NCBI GenBank assembly: GCA_026989535.1
Contig: JALSJD010000179.1
Coordinates: 1 to 54,861, forward strand
Source: Cyclobacteriaceae bacterium
Lineage (GTDB): Bacteria; Bacteroidota; Bacteroidia; Cytophagales; Cyclobacteriaceae
Length of the DNA: 54,861 bases
Direction: 5' to 3'
Positions 8,987-18,398 of this stretch are shown piece by piece. The position numbers and the translations under genes are program-made. The notes under the pieces are model-generated. The model made no database searches. It had not been told where the DNA came from and saw only the letters and a list, made by a program, of their open reading frames with translations. Positions within the stretch are counted from its first letter, which is position 1; each line of letters opens with the position of its first letter.

Positions 8987-9473
8987 CCAAAATAATCCTG
9001 TTTGACAAAAATCGTCTGTTTTCTTAGAGACACTAAATAAGTTGCTTTTATTCTTTTTCATAAAAATTAAATCTTTATACTTTAGGGGCTGTTTTTACCT
9101 ACTAAAAAGTTATTTACTGATGTTACACAAAACAACTCACGTCATTGCGAGAGCGGAATCCGACCAGTTGGCGGATCAGCGTAGGAAGATGACAGAAAAT
9201 ATGTCCTGCCCCGTCCTTAAAAATGGAGACCCTGCAACAAGTGCGGGGAAACGTTCTTTTTATGTACTTTGCCAGATCTGTTCTGGGGCATCCCCTTTTT
9301 AATCTGTCAATGGTAGCGTAGCTTCTCCTTCGTAGTTTAACTACGGAGAAGAAACGAAGCAATCTGTCTTTTTGCACTATAAGTGCAGATTGCCTGCCTT
9401 GCCAGCAGGCAGGCTTCGGTCGTTCCTCCCTACCATTGACGGTTTTTATTTTGTTTTTGTGTAACACTGGTTA
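8987..9473. other. Repeat-filled gap between two sulfatase genes
   Basis: No gene is supported here; the open frames are made of repeat sequence. The gap holds the inverted-repeat-bounded element at 9121-9466. The sequence TCTTAGAGACACTAA near 9024-9038 closely resembles TCTAAGAGACACTAA near 109-123. Confidence 0.55.
9121..9466. repeat. MITE-like element with TGTTACACAAAA ends
   Basis: The 346-bp segment begins TGTTACACAAAA and ends with the exact reverse complement TTTTGTGTAACA. Nested within are the inverted pair GTCAATGGTA (9306-9315) and TACCATTGAC (9431-9440), a near-palindrome CTTCTCCTTCGTAGTT/AACTACGGAGAAG, and a GCCTGCC...GGCAGGC hairpin (9392-9414). No transposase is encoded, so I infer a non-autonomous element or a composite of smaller repeats. 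Confidence 0.6.
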
Positions 9474-11033
9474 TTAAGTTTTATCCGAAATGGGGTCTCC
9501 ATATTCTTTCTGAAGTTTTTCTAATAGTGCTTTTAAGCTTGCAATCAACTCGGGGTTGGCTTTATCATATATATTGTGCATTTCAGTTGGGTCGTTTTCA
9601 AGGTCAAAAAGCTCCCAAGTATCTATATCATTATAGAAATGAATGAGTTTATACCGCTCTGTTCTAACTCCATAATGCCGTTTTACGCTATGCCAACCAT
9701 GGGGGTATTCATAATAATGGTAATAAATACCTTCTCGCCATTTTTTTACTTTTTCGCCTGCCATTAACGGCACCAACGATTTTCCCTGAAACGGTTCGTT
9801 GGTTTCAATACCTAACAAATCCAGTATTGTTGGCGCAAAATCTAGGTTAAGTACCAAATCGTTATTTACTGTACCTGGCTTAATTACTTTGGGGTATCGC
9901 ATTACCATAGGCATGGTAAATGATTCTTCGTACATAAATCGTTTATCGTACCACCCATGCTCGCCCAGGTAAAACCCTTGGTCGGAGGTGTAAACTATCA
10001 GGGTATTATCCAGCAACCCTTTTTCTTCTAAATAATCCAACAATCGTCCCACATTATCATCCACCGACTGTATGCACTTGAGGTAATCGTTCATATACCG
10101 TTGGTATTTCCATTCTGTTAGCTCTTTTCCACTCAGTTTTTTCGAAAAGAAATCGTTGCTTAAAGGCATGTAATATTTATCCCAGGCTTTTAGCTGCTGC
10201 TCGGTCATGCGATCTCGATTGCGTCTCCAATCTGACGTTACATCGAAATTAGCAGGAGAGCCACCTGACCCAGTTTCTTTCACTCGTTCAGGGTCTAATT
10301 TCATATCTATAGACATAAACATTCTGTCAATGGACTGATCCTGTTCTGCGGCCGCAATACGATTTTCATAATTATCATAAAAATTGTCGGGCAAAGGGTA
10401 AACCTGTTCCTCTGTTAAATGGGTTGTATCGGGCATCCAGTTTCGGTGAGGGGCTTTTTGTTGCACCATCAGGCAAAAGGGCTTATCTTTTGGGATTCGA
10501 TTTTCCAAGGCCTCAATGGCAAGGTCGGTTATAATATTGGTAGCATAGCCTGTATATCGTATGGTATCTCCCATATTTATCAGGTCAGGGTTATAATATT
10601 GCCCCTGGCCAATAAGTACGTTCCAATAATCAAACCCTTGTGGCACGCTTTTTAAATGCCATTTACCAATAACCGAAGTGTAATACCCATGCTTTTGCAA
10701 AATTTTAGGGTAAGTCATTTGCGAGCCATCAAATGTGCTTGCATTATCAACAAATCCATTAACATGGCTGTATTTACCTGTAAGAAAAACAGCCCGACTT
10801 GGCCCGCAAATTGAATTGGTTACATAAGAGTGGTTAAAAACAATACCTTCATTGCCAATCCTGTCTAAATTTGGTGTTTTAATTAATGAACTATCATAAA
10901 TGCTCATCGCCTTTTTGGCGTGGTCGTCTGTCATAATAAAAAGAATATTAGGCCTTTGTGGGGCTGTTTTTTCTTTCACTTTAGCCGTACAGGCAAGTAG
11001 AAATAAAAATGACAGGTAAAATAGGTTTTTCAT
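9474..11033 (-). CDS. Sulfatase lipoprotein (family S1, TDDH type)
   Basis: The 519-residue protein has a lipoprotein signal (LLACT; Cys near residue 15). It begins NILFIMTDDHAKKAMSIY, and the formylglycine signature reads CGPSRAVFLTGK (Cys near residue 76). Later motifs are KWHLKSVPQGFDYW, YTSDQGFYLGEHGWYDKRFMYEES and a C-terminal YYHYYEYP...YGVRTERYKLI block. These are typical of the GlcNAc-6-sulfatase or mucin-desulfating group (S1_11-like), although annotation pipelines often call such proteins choline sulfatase. Given GH20 and GH109-like genes in the same locus, 6-O-desulfation of an amino sugar is a reasonable inference. Confidence 0.92.
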   Translation of the reverse strand: MKNLFYLSFLFLLACTAKVKEKTAPQRPNILFIMTDDHAKKAMSIYDSSLIKTPNLDRIGNEGIVFNHSYVTNSICGPSRAVFLTGKYSHVNGFVDNASTFDGSQMTYPKILQKHGYYTSVIGKWHLKSVPQGFDYWNVLIGQGQYYNPDLINMGDTIRYTGYATNIITDLAIEALENRIPKDKPFCLMVQQKAPHRNWMPDTTHLTEEQVYPLPDNFYDNYENRIAAAEQDQSIDRMFMSIDMKLDPERVKETGSGGSPANFDVTSDWRRNRDRMTEQQLKAWDKYYMPLSNDFFSKKLSGKELTEWKYQRYMNDYLKCIQSVDDNVGRLLDYLEEKGLLDNTLIVYTSDQGFYLGEHGWYDKRFMYEESFTMPMVMRYPKVIKPGTVNNDLVLNLDFAPTILDLLGIETNEPFQGKSLVPLMAGEKVKKWREGIYYHYYEYPHGWHSVKRHYGVRTERYKLIHFYNDIDTWELFDLENDPTEMHNIYDKANPELIASLKALLEKLQKEYGDPISDKT

Positions 11034-11084
11034 AAGGTTAGTTTGATTGCGTGCTTTTATATATTGAAGTAACTTTTTTACACT

Positions 11085-13529
11085 CTACTCAACCACTGGG
11101 GTTCCATGCCAAACGCTTGCCCCAAATGTGGTTAAATAAACCTTTTCAGGATTGTTTTCATCCACTATTACACGATGCCCCCAGTGAAAATCATAGTCTT
11201 TTAGCTTATGCCAGGTTTGCCCATAATCATCGCTACGGTAAGCACCCTGATTAAACGTATTAGCATATACCCTGCCTGGGTTAGCAGCATCTACTGTTAC
11301 ATCATATACATAATACTCTTTGTCAAAAACAGATTGCCAGGTCTCTCCTCCATCTTCCGACATCCAAATGCCCCCTTCCAAATCCAGTCGTTCATTTCCT
11401 CCGGTAGCCTCAACAAATTCGGCCCCTATAAAATCGCTGAGGTAAATATCAGACCAGCCCCCCAGGTAAAGTCGGTTAAGGTTATTGGGGTCGTAGGCTA
11501 ACCCGTTGGGAAACAATACTTTTTCTCCAATATTTAGCCTAACCCAAGTGGCGGCACCATCGGTAGATTTATACACAGCCCCCATAAACATTTCTCTGCC
11601 CTGCTCTCCATTTTTATGCTGTGGTATAGGGCTTGTTACTAAAAACAATGTACCATCGGGCTGAAGTGTTAGCTCAAATGCGGCCAGGCTTCCGTCAATT
11701 CCATTATTGCGCAGCTCCCAGGTTTTACCATCATCTACAGACTTAAACACCCCCTTATCATACACCGATACATAAAGTGTTCTGTTACCTACCGGAGAGT
11801 TTTTATCTAATACAATAGATGTTGAAGGAGAATCGAACCCCATACCTTCCACGGAGGGTGTCCATGATTTACCACCATCAAGCGATATGGCCACTCCGCC
11901 TTTTCCTTTCTCTTTCCAGTGAGGGTTTCTTGTCATTTTTCCTCGAGGAAAATCGTGCTTATACGACCATACAGACCATATTTTATCTTTTACCTCGGGG
12001 TCAAACGCCATCCAATAGCAGGTGTTTCTCCATTCTACAGGAATACCAGTTGTTGACCTGATCCAGCTTTTGCCTCCATTATACGAGTGATGATAACCAA
12101 TGTCTGTATAACTAATTGCCAGGTGGTCTTTATCAAAAGGATCAAAGTGTATGCCATAGGTAGTGGTTACATCTAAGCCATTGCTTGCATAGCTTCCGTC
12201 AGGCTGCTCTGTGCTATAAATTGCCGTCCATGTTTTGCCGCCATCTATTGTTTTCATACTGCGGTAAAAATCAGTTACTATTGCCTCATTCCCATTATTG
12301 GGTGCTATGCCAACATCTAATAATAGGTGAAAATCGCTGCCAAAGGCTTTATGAATCCAGGCATCTTTTATATTTGGTGCATCAGCACCATCCAGTATTC
12401 CGTATGTTCCAGAGCCTCCTCCACTTTTCCATACCCATGCCCATGATTTTCCGGCATCGGCAGACTTTAAGGCACCTACCCAATGGGCAAATGTTCCATC
12501 TGCTTTTTTTTCTTTATAATTATGGGCTATCAAATACACATGAGCCGCATCGTTTTCAGCCACTGATAGTTTTCTGTAGGTAGGCATTGGGTTTTGAGCA
12601 TTTATAATAATATCTTCCGTATTTTGTTGCCAACTTTTGCCAATATCGTACGATACCCAAAGTGTAGAAGGTGCTTGTCTTTGATTTTTACTTACTGTTT
12701 CATCGTAGTTTAACGCATAAAAAACAACACTCCCTTCTTTTTTCAACACCCCGCCTGCAACTGAAAATGCGGGCTGCATTTTAGTTGGAAAACTTTTTGA
12801 AGTATTTGCCCAGGTAGATTTATCAATTACATTTAAATTGGTGCTTGTAAACACATACACTTCATTTTTTAAGTTTGTAGCGTTGGTGTAGATAAAGTCA
12901 ATATCACTTTCTAATTCCATTCTGTTCCAGCTTTTACCTCCATCGTGGGTGTAAAAAAAGTAATTATGCAGGCTAAAATACAGGTAGCTGTTATCGTTGG
13001 GGTCAACCCTAATATTTTTTACAACCGGATAATCACCATGAATAGTACTCCCGCCATCGGCATAAATGTTATACAATGAGGTTTTTTTTGTAATAATGCC
13101 AAAATCGGCATGGTCGCCAATAAACACTTCCTTAATAATGTCTTCTTTAAAGGGAAAAATTCTATGCCAAGTTTTGCCTCCATCCAATGATTTATTGAGC
13201 CCTCTGGAGCCAATATATGCGATGTTTGAATCCAAGGGATCGTAGGCAAATGAATAGGCCCCATTGGGAAAATTGATTTGATCGTAGGACTTGCCTCCAT
13301 CGTTGGTTAGGTAGGCGCCTGTCATATCGCACCTGATAAAAAACTTATCGGAGTTTACGTACGAAAAAGTAGGCATAAATGTGCCTCCGCCACCACCAGG
13401 GCCTATGCGTACCCAGTTATCAACTGTGTTATTTATTGTAGCTTTACTGGTTTCTGTTGTGGCATTTTTGCATGATATAAACAATATCATCAAAAAAACA
13501 ATGCTCAAGGATTTAGTATATGTACGCAT
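11085..13529 (-). CDS. BNR/Asp-box repeat lipoprotein (sialidase-like or GH74-like propeller)
   Basis: The 814-residue protein has a lipoprotein signal (LFISCKN; Cys near residue 20) and at least seven Asp-box motifs of the S-x-D-x-G-x-T-W type (TNDGGKSY, SLDGGKTW, THDGGKSW, SADAGKSW, TIDGGKTW, SVDDGKTW, STDGAATW, SEDGGETW). They are spaced as in tandem beta-propellers. It opens with WVRIGPGGGGGTF and ends GASVWHG. Such double-propeller proteins include GH74 xyloglucanases and many PUL proteins of unknown activity. I do not see a pattern that fixes GH74 or GH33 catalysis. It should be surface-attached, and sits between the sulfatases and the T9SS-exported proteins. Confidence 0.75.
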   Translation of the reverse strand: MRTYTKSLSIVFLMILFISCKNATTETSKATINNTVDNWVRIGPGGGGGTFMPTFSYVNSDKFFIRCDMTGAYLTNDGGKSYDQINFPNGAYSFAYDPLDSNIAYIGSRGLNKSLDGGKTWHRIFPFKEDIIKEVFIGDHADFGIITKKTSLYNIYADGGSTIHGDYPVVKNIRVDPNDNSYLYFSLHNYFFYTHDGGKSWNRMELESDIDFIYTNATNLKNEVYVFTSTNLNVIDKSTWANTSKSFPTKMQPAFSVAGGVLKKEGSVVFYALNYDETVSKNQRQAPSTLWVSYDIGKSWQQNTEDIIINAQNPMPTYRKLSVAENDAAHVYLIAHNYKEKKADGTFAHWVGALKSADAGKSWAWVWKSGGGSGTYGILDGADAPNIKDAWIHKAFGSDFHLLLDVGIAPNNGNEAIVTDFYRSMKTIDGGKTWTAIYSTEQPDGSYASNGLDVTTTYGIHFDPFDKDHLAISYTDIGYHHSYNGGKSWIRSTTGIPVEWRNTCYWMAFDPEVKDKIWSVWSYKHDFPRGKMTRNPHWKEKGKGGVAISLDGGKSWTPSVEGMGFDSPSTSIVLDKNSPVGNRTLYVSVYDKGVFKSVDDGKTWELRNNGIDGSLAAFELTLQPDGTLFLVTSPIPQHKNGEQGREMFMGAVYKSTDGAATWVRLNIGEKVLFPNGLAYDPNNLNRLYLGGWSDIYLSDFIGAEFVEATGGNERLDLEGGIWMSEDGGETWQSVFDKEYYVYDVTVDAANPGRVYANTFNQGAYRSDDYGQTWHKLKDYDFHWGHRVIVDENNPEKVYLTTFGASVWHGTPVVE

Positions 13530-13743
13530 AAATTATGTATTAAAAAGTTAAGTTCAGCCATAAAAAATGGCTTGGTTTTTATTCTATTCTTGTAACTATT
13601 CACCCATTAAAGGTTCATTTTTAGCCACTAGGGCACGAAGTCTCCAAGTTTCACAAAAAGTTATGTGCCTTAAGTTATTATTTTGTGGTTCTTTGCCCGC
13701 CATCTGACGGGTGGTGGCTATGTTTTTTTTGGTGAATAGTTAC
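13530..13743. other. Intergenic region with cacgaag/ctttgtg-type repeat
   Basis: The 214 bases between the BNR gene and the T9SS gene upstream of it contain CACTAGGGCACGAAGTCTCC and, further on, TTTGTGGTTCTTTG. This is a weak inverted repeat of the same flavour as 39858-39950 and the stretch near 24205-24242. No gene or clear terminator was seen. Confidence 0.4.
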
Positions 13744-15177
13744 CTATTCTTTTATAAATTTTACAGTTCGTTTTTTCTTATTTGATGTAAATTTTAACAA
13801 GTAAACTCCGGGAGTTAAGGCGGATATATTTATTTGATTTTTAGTTGCCAAAGAATCTGATTGTATTACCTGCCCGTTTATTGTATATATTTTATAACTT
13901 TCGATTGGTTGTTCTAAAGCGTTGATGGTGAGTATATTTTTTACAGGGTTGGGATAAGTGCTTATTTCACTTATATTTTCAATGCCTGTACTTAATACCA
14001 ATCCTTCATTTCTCCACTTAATATAATCAAAGCTCCATCGGTAGTTTTGGTTATAGATTTTAGTATTCCAAGCAATATCTGCTAATGCGATACCTGCTTC
14101 CCAAAGTTTATCTCCTATGTTTATATAGTCTATATCACCAGTTTGTTTATACACCCAGGCGTATAAGGGACAAATTAATAAATTAAGTGTTGGAGATGGT
14201 CTTGCGTTATTGATACTTTCATAACGTAAGGCCGAATAACCTGTTCCTCCTTCATCATTAAAAGGGTAATTTGTTCCTCCTACATCTTCCACCCACATAA
14301 GTTTACCAGCATTAACACCACTTTCTACTGTTGCTGTATATCTCATATGGTATGCAACTTGTGTTAATGCCTCTGTTATAGTGCGTGTAGGATTATATAC
14401 AACGGAAGGATGCGTAAAAAGTGCTGATGGGTCACGCCCATTTGCCACTTCCCATTCGTAAAATTCTATGAGCGCTTCGGCAGTTAGTCCTACCATAAAT
14501 GGTGATAGTCTATGAACAGAATTAGCATAGGTCTCTGTTATCCACTCATCTAAATGTTTCATAGCCATCGCAACATACTGCGCAAGTGCTTCTTCTTGCC
14601 GTGGAAGTCCAAATTTTTCAGCATTTATATGCGCAGATATCATATAGGCCATTTCTCGAGAAAGCCACTCCTCATACCAACCTTCGGTAGAGCTAGAAGT
14701 CAATACGTATGCATACGCACCATTATCACGCATTTTTTTTACACCAGCAATAGATATAGAATCACCCGTTCTTTCTGCATCCATTTTTATGCCATGAGAA
14801 AACCGCCTCCATCCATGAACGTAGTAATCAATAGTACCATTGTAATTGAATCGAGCATCTAAATACACCCTATAAACACGTTCGGCTTCCTGGGCATACG
14901 CATTCCATGGTTCGGCTTGCCCTGTATAATCTGCTATTTGAAAATAAATACGTTGTGCATCATAATAAATCCCTTGTTGCTCGTTCATACCTCCATTTGT
15001 TGGAGGGTTATATGTTTGCAAATAAACGCCCCAATGCTCTCCCCATTGAGTCATATTGCTTTCCCATTGGTCGAATAAAGGAGGGTGCTCATCCTGAGCT
15101 TTGCTTTTAACCGTAAAAACGAGTATGATAACTATTGCCAATAATAGTAACTGTGTGTATTTTTTAGAATTTTTCAT
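13744..15177 (-). CDS. T9SS-exported protein of unknown family (paralogue A)
   Basis: The 477-residue protein has a signal peptide (about 1-27, ending SKAQ), a core of about 370 residues, and a type IX secretion sorting domain in the last 75 residues (YPNPVKNILTIN, YKIYTINGQ, GVYLLKF, VKFIKE). The core is rich in Trp, Tyr, Glu and predicted helices, with motifs WGEHWGVYLQTYNPP, GWRRFSHGIKMDAERT, FGLPRQEEALAQYV, HRLSPFM and YAWVYKQTGD. This pattern recalls an (alpha/alpha) toroid as in several lyases and hydrolases, but I recognise no family. It lies 9 bp downstream of its paralogue. Exported status and position in the PUL suggest a glycan-binding or glycan-cleaving role. Confidence 0.8.
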   Translation of the reverse strand: MKNSKKYTQLLLLAIVIILVFTVKSKAQDEHPPLFDQWESNMTQWGEHWGVYLQTYNPPTNGGMNEQQGIYYDAQRIYFQIADYTGQAEPWNAYAQEAERVYRVYLDARFNYNGTIDYYVHGWRRFSHGIKMDAERTGDSISIAGVKKMRDNGAYAYVLTSSSTEGWYEEWLSREMAYMISAHINAEKFGLPRQEEALAQYVAMAMKHLDEWITETYANSVHRLSPFMVGLTAEALIEFYEWEVANGRDPSALFTHPSVVYNPTRTITEALTQVAYHMRYTATVESGVNAGKLMWVEDVGGTNYPFNDEGGTGYSALRYESINNARPSPTLNLLICPLYAWVYKQTGDIDYINIGDKLWEAGIALADIAWNTKIYNQNYRWSFDYIKWRNEGLVLSTGIENISEISTYPNPVKNILTINALEQPIESYKIYTINGQVIQSDSLATKNQINISALTPGVYLLKFTSNKKKRTVKFIKE

Positions 15178-15186
15178 TTATTTACT

Positions 15187-16623
15187 CTATTCTTTTATAA
15201 ATTTTACGGTTCGTTTTTTCTTATTTGATGTAAATTTTAATACATAAACTCCGGCAGTTAAGGAGGAGGTATCTATTTGATTTTTAGTTACCAAAGAATC
15301 TGATTGTACTAGCTGCCCATTTACAGTGTATATTTTATAACTTTCGATTGGTTGCTCTAAAGCGTTGATGGTGAGTATGTTTTTTACAGGGTTGGGATAA
15401 GTGCTTACTTCACTTATATTTTCAATACCTGTACTTAGTACCATCCCTTCATTTCTCCATTTAATATAATCAAAACTCCAGCGGTAGTTTTGGTTAAAAA
15501 TTTTGGTATTCCAGCCTACATTTGATAATGCCATGCCCGATTCCCAAAGTTTATCTCCTATATTTATATAGTCTATATCACCTGTTTGTTTATATACCCA
15601 GGCGTATAAGGGGCAAATTAACAAGTTAAGCACAGGGGTTGGTCTTGCATGGTTAATGCTCTCATAGCGTAAGGTTGAATAGCCTGTTCCACCTGTGTCG
15701 TCCCAATTATTATTGGTACCTCCCATGTCTTCTACCCACATTGGTTTACCGGCATTAGCTCCACTTTCTACGGTAGATGTATATCTCATATTATATGCTA
15801 TTTGCTGTATAGCCTCAGTTATGGTTCGTGTAGGGTTATAGGCAACAGCAGGGTGTGTAAAAAGTGCCTGTGGGTCTCGTTCATTTGCTACTTCCCATTC
15901 ATAAAACTCAATAAGTGCTTCGGAAGCCAGTGCTACCATAAAAGGTGACAGTCTATGATTATCGATGTTCGCATAAGTTTCTGTAATCCATTCATCTAAA
16001 TGTTTCATAGCCATAGTAACATAATGAGCAAGTGCCTCTTCCTGCCGTGGAAGACCAAATTTTTCGGCATTTACATGGGCTGATATCATATAGGCAATTT
16101 CGCGAGAACGCCTCTCATGATGCCAGGCTTCTCTATAGCTAGTAATCAATACATTAGCATAAGAGCCATTATCACGCATTCTTAAAACACCTTCGTCAGA
16201 TATAGGGTCATCTGTTCGCTCTGCATCCATTCTTATGCCATGGGAAAACCGCCTCCATCCTTGAGTGAACCAAGGGATGCTGCCATTATTATTAAATCGG
16301 GCATTTAAATAAACTCTATAAACACGCTCGGCTTCTTGGGCATACGCATTCCATGGTTCGGCTTGCCCTGTATAATCTGCTATTTGAAAATAAATACGTT
16401 GCGCATCATAATAAATTCCTTCTTGCTCGTTCATACCTCCATTTGTAGGAGGGTTATATGTTTGCAAATAAACGCCCCAATGCTCTCCCCATTGGGTCAT
16501 ATTGCTTTCCCACTGGTCAAATAAAGGAGGGTGCTCATCCTGGGCTTTGCTTTTAACCGTAAAAACGAGTATGATAACTATTGCCAATAATAGTAACTGT
16601 GTATTTTTTTTGAAATTTTTCAT
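15187..16623 (-). CDS. T9SS-exported protein of unknown family (paralogue B)
   Basis: This 478-residue protein is a close tandem paralogue of the gene ending at 13744. The signal peptide and first roughly 100 residues are almost identical, as is the C-terminal T9SS sorting domain. The core differs by scattered substitutions, for example NNNGSIPWFTQGWRRF against NYNGTIDYYVHGWRRF. Conserved acidic and aromatic residues (WGEHWG, MDAERT, RQEEALA, KHLDEW, EFYEWEVAN, WVED) are kept in both copies and are candidates for an active or binding site. It starts 4 bp after the stop of the GHL15-like gene upstream, so the four exported proteins very likely share one transcript. No known family was recognised. 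Confidence 0.8.
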   Translation of the reverse strand: MKNFKKNTQLLLLAIVIILVFTVKSKAQDEHPPLFDQWESNMTQWGEHWGVYLQTYNPPTNGGMNEQEGIYYDAQRIYFQIADYTGQAEPWNAYAQEAERVYRVYLNARFNNNGSIPWFTQGWRRFSHGIRMDAERTDDPISDEGVLRMRDNGSYANVLITSYREAWHHERRSREIAYMISAHVNAEKFGLPRQEEALAHYVTMAMKHLDEWITETYANIDNHRLSPFMVALASEALIEFYEWEVANERDPQALFTHPAVAYNPTRTITEAIQQIAYNMRYTSTVESGANAGKPMWVEDMGGTNNNWDDTGGTGYSTLRYESINHARPTPVLNLLICPLYAWVYKQTGDIDYINIGDKLWESGMALSNVGWNTKIFNQNYRWSFDYIKWRNEGMVLSTGIENISEVSTYPNPVKNILTINALEQPIESYKIYTVNGQLVQSDSLVTKNQIDTSSLTAGVYVLKFTSNKKKRTVKFIKE

Positions 16624-16627
16624 TTAT

Positions 16628-18328
16628 TCACTCTTTTATGAATTTTATGGTTTGTTTTTTTCTATTTACTGTAAATTCTAACAAGTAAACTCCGGCAGTT
16701 AAGGCGGAGATATCTAGTTGATTTTTAGTTACCATTACTAAAGAATCGGACTGTACTACCTGCCCGTTTATGGTATATATTTTAAAGCTATCAATAGGTT
16801 GCTCTAAAGAATTGATGGTGAGTATATTTTTTACAGGATTAGGATAGACTTGAATTTTATTATCTAACTCGGTATTAATGCCTAATACGCCTACTGGAGA
16901 TTTAAGTAATATAACCCCTTCGCTGCTGCCCAAAGTTATGCTAGTAATTGCTGGTCCATTGGTGTTATCGGCCAGTAAAGGATAATATTCGCCTCCTAAA
17001 TCAAGGGTTGTTGGGTTATTGCCAATATTGTCCCAGCCGCCACTGCCAAATTTGGCTAATACAAGTGCGTAAGAATACTCTCTTGCCAACACTTTGTATC
17101 CGCTACCACTTGCAAATTCATAAAAACGGTTTGTATCCGTATCTCCCCAATAGTCAGTACCTGTTTTTGCAATAGGCACTCCTATATTTATTTCCATATT
17201 TTTATGCCAGTGGGTTGTTTTAAAATTGCCGTAAGGGTATCCTCCGTAGTTTCCGGCATTTCCAACATGGTACATAAAATGGGCGTTCGGGTGGTTTATC
17301 AGGTAATGTGAGGCTAAAATAAACCCTGTAAAATTGTATGGTATTTCTGTTGGAGGTGCTAAATTAGTTTGGCTACGGATAAACATCTCACGCCCATTTT
17401 CCATATCGTCATAAGCCTGCACAAACCGTGGAATACGGTTTGTGTTGCTAGTGCTTGTTATTAAATATTCTATTGACAAATGCATGGTTGCATCACGGTA
17501 ATCCATATAAACATCAGGTACCCAATGGTAAATCATATCTACGTCTGCTGCATTAACATTAATTACAAATGAGCTGTTTATATTTTGTTTTAGAAATGCT
17601 TCAAGCTCCATTTTTGCATCCGTTAAATCCTTACGAACTACTGTATATACCTCTTCTACACTTAAAGTGCTATCTGGATTTAGTTCAATGGTGTTTTCTA
17701 AACGACTGGTCCAAAATCCGCTATTTGCCATTCCGTCAAAAGTGTCGAGAAACAAGCCATCTAAATAAGTATTGGTTAGCCCTGTAACAGCCAACCTATC
17801 CAATGCCAATGCTTCAAATGCCCTCCTAAAAGCTGTTGAGGATGGGTTAATGCCTACCCAGCCGCCATTCCAACGAACACGTGCACGTGCTTCTGCAAGT
17901 GTGGCGGCACTGCCATTAGTACCATATCCTGGTACCGCTATATAACTTCCGTTAAGTATCTTTACTTCGGTATCGGTATGGTAGTGGTAATAAATATCCT
18001 CAGGATTATACCCATTATTGCTACACCAATTTTCCATCCAAGCCATATTATCTGGGCTAATGCTATGGTATGCCAAATAGGACATGATTTTAGTGTGTGG
18101 GTTTGCCTCTTTAACGGTATTATAAAGTGAAGCATCCCAGTCTCCACCACCGCCTATAATCCAATCGTGGTGCTGAGCCAACCATATTGCCTCGTCTAAG
18201 CGATCATTCAATGGCACATAATCAAACCCAAAGGTTTTAATATGCGGAAAATTTTGATTTTGAGCATTTACGGTAACTGTAAACAAAAACAAGCAAACAA
18301 TAATTGATTTAAAAAATATTTTTTTCAT
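16628..18328 (-). CDS. T9SS-exported putative glycosidase, GHL15-like TIM barrel (short form)
   Basis: The start is set at the ATG at 18328 (MKKIFFK), which begins a standard signal peptide ending VNAQ; an upstream ATG at 18340 is possible. The product has about 566 residues. The core starts PHIKTFGFDYV and contains strand-end motifs expected of a hydrolase TIM barrel: KIMSYLAYHS, ARVRWNGGWVGINPS, GLFLDTFDG (likely acidic catalytic region) and YMDYRDATMHLSIEYL. This resembles putative glycosyl-hydrolase families such as GHL15 (PF14885), from memory. The last 75 residues are a T9SS sorting domain. It is an endo- or exo-glycosidase candidate whose substrate is unknown. Confidence 0.72.
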   Translation of the reverse strand: MKKIFFKSIIVCLFLFTVTVNAQNQNFPHIKTFGFDYVPLNDRLDEAIWLAQHHDWIIGGGGDWDASLYNTVKEANPHTKIMSYLAYHSISPDNMAWMENWCSNNGYNPEDIYYHYHTDTEVKILNGSYIAVPGYGTNGSAATLAEARARVRWNGGWVGINPSSTAFRRAFEALALDRLAVTGLTNTYLDGLFLDTFDGMANSGFWTSRLENTIELNPDSTLSVEEVYTVVRKDLTDAKMELEAFLKQNINSSFVINVNAADVDMIYHWVPDVYMDYRDATMHLSIEYLITSTSNTNRIPRFVQAYDDMENGREMFIRSQTNLAPPTEIPYNFTGFILASHYLINHPNAHFMYHVGNAGNYGGYPYGNFKTTHWHKNMEINIGVPIAKTGTDYWGDTDTNRFYEFASGSGYKVLAREYSYALVLAKFGSGGWDNIGNNPTTLDLGGEYYPLLADNTNGPAITSITLGSSEGVILLKSPVGVLGINTELDNKIQVYPNPVKNILTINSLEQPIDSFKIYTINGQVVQSDSLVMVTKNQLDISALTAGVYLLEFTVNRKKQTIKFIKE

Positions 18329-18398
18329 TAGTTGTAGCAATTCATTTATTTTAAAATAGTTGATTCAATGTTGTGTAGTTAGTTGTCAAGTTTCTGTT

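Noticed and set aside
9123-9467. A 114-codon open frame between the two sulfatase genes
   Set aside because: It lies entirely inside the inverted-repeat element, has an Arg-rich repeat-like translation and no start context or domain.
12185-12583. A 132-codon frame antisense to the BNR protein
   Set aside because: It is a shadow of the Asp-box repeat gene; His/Leu-rich translation and no signal or domain.
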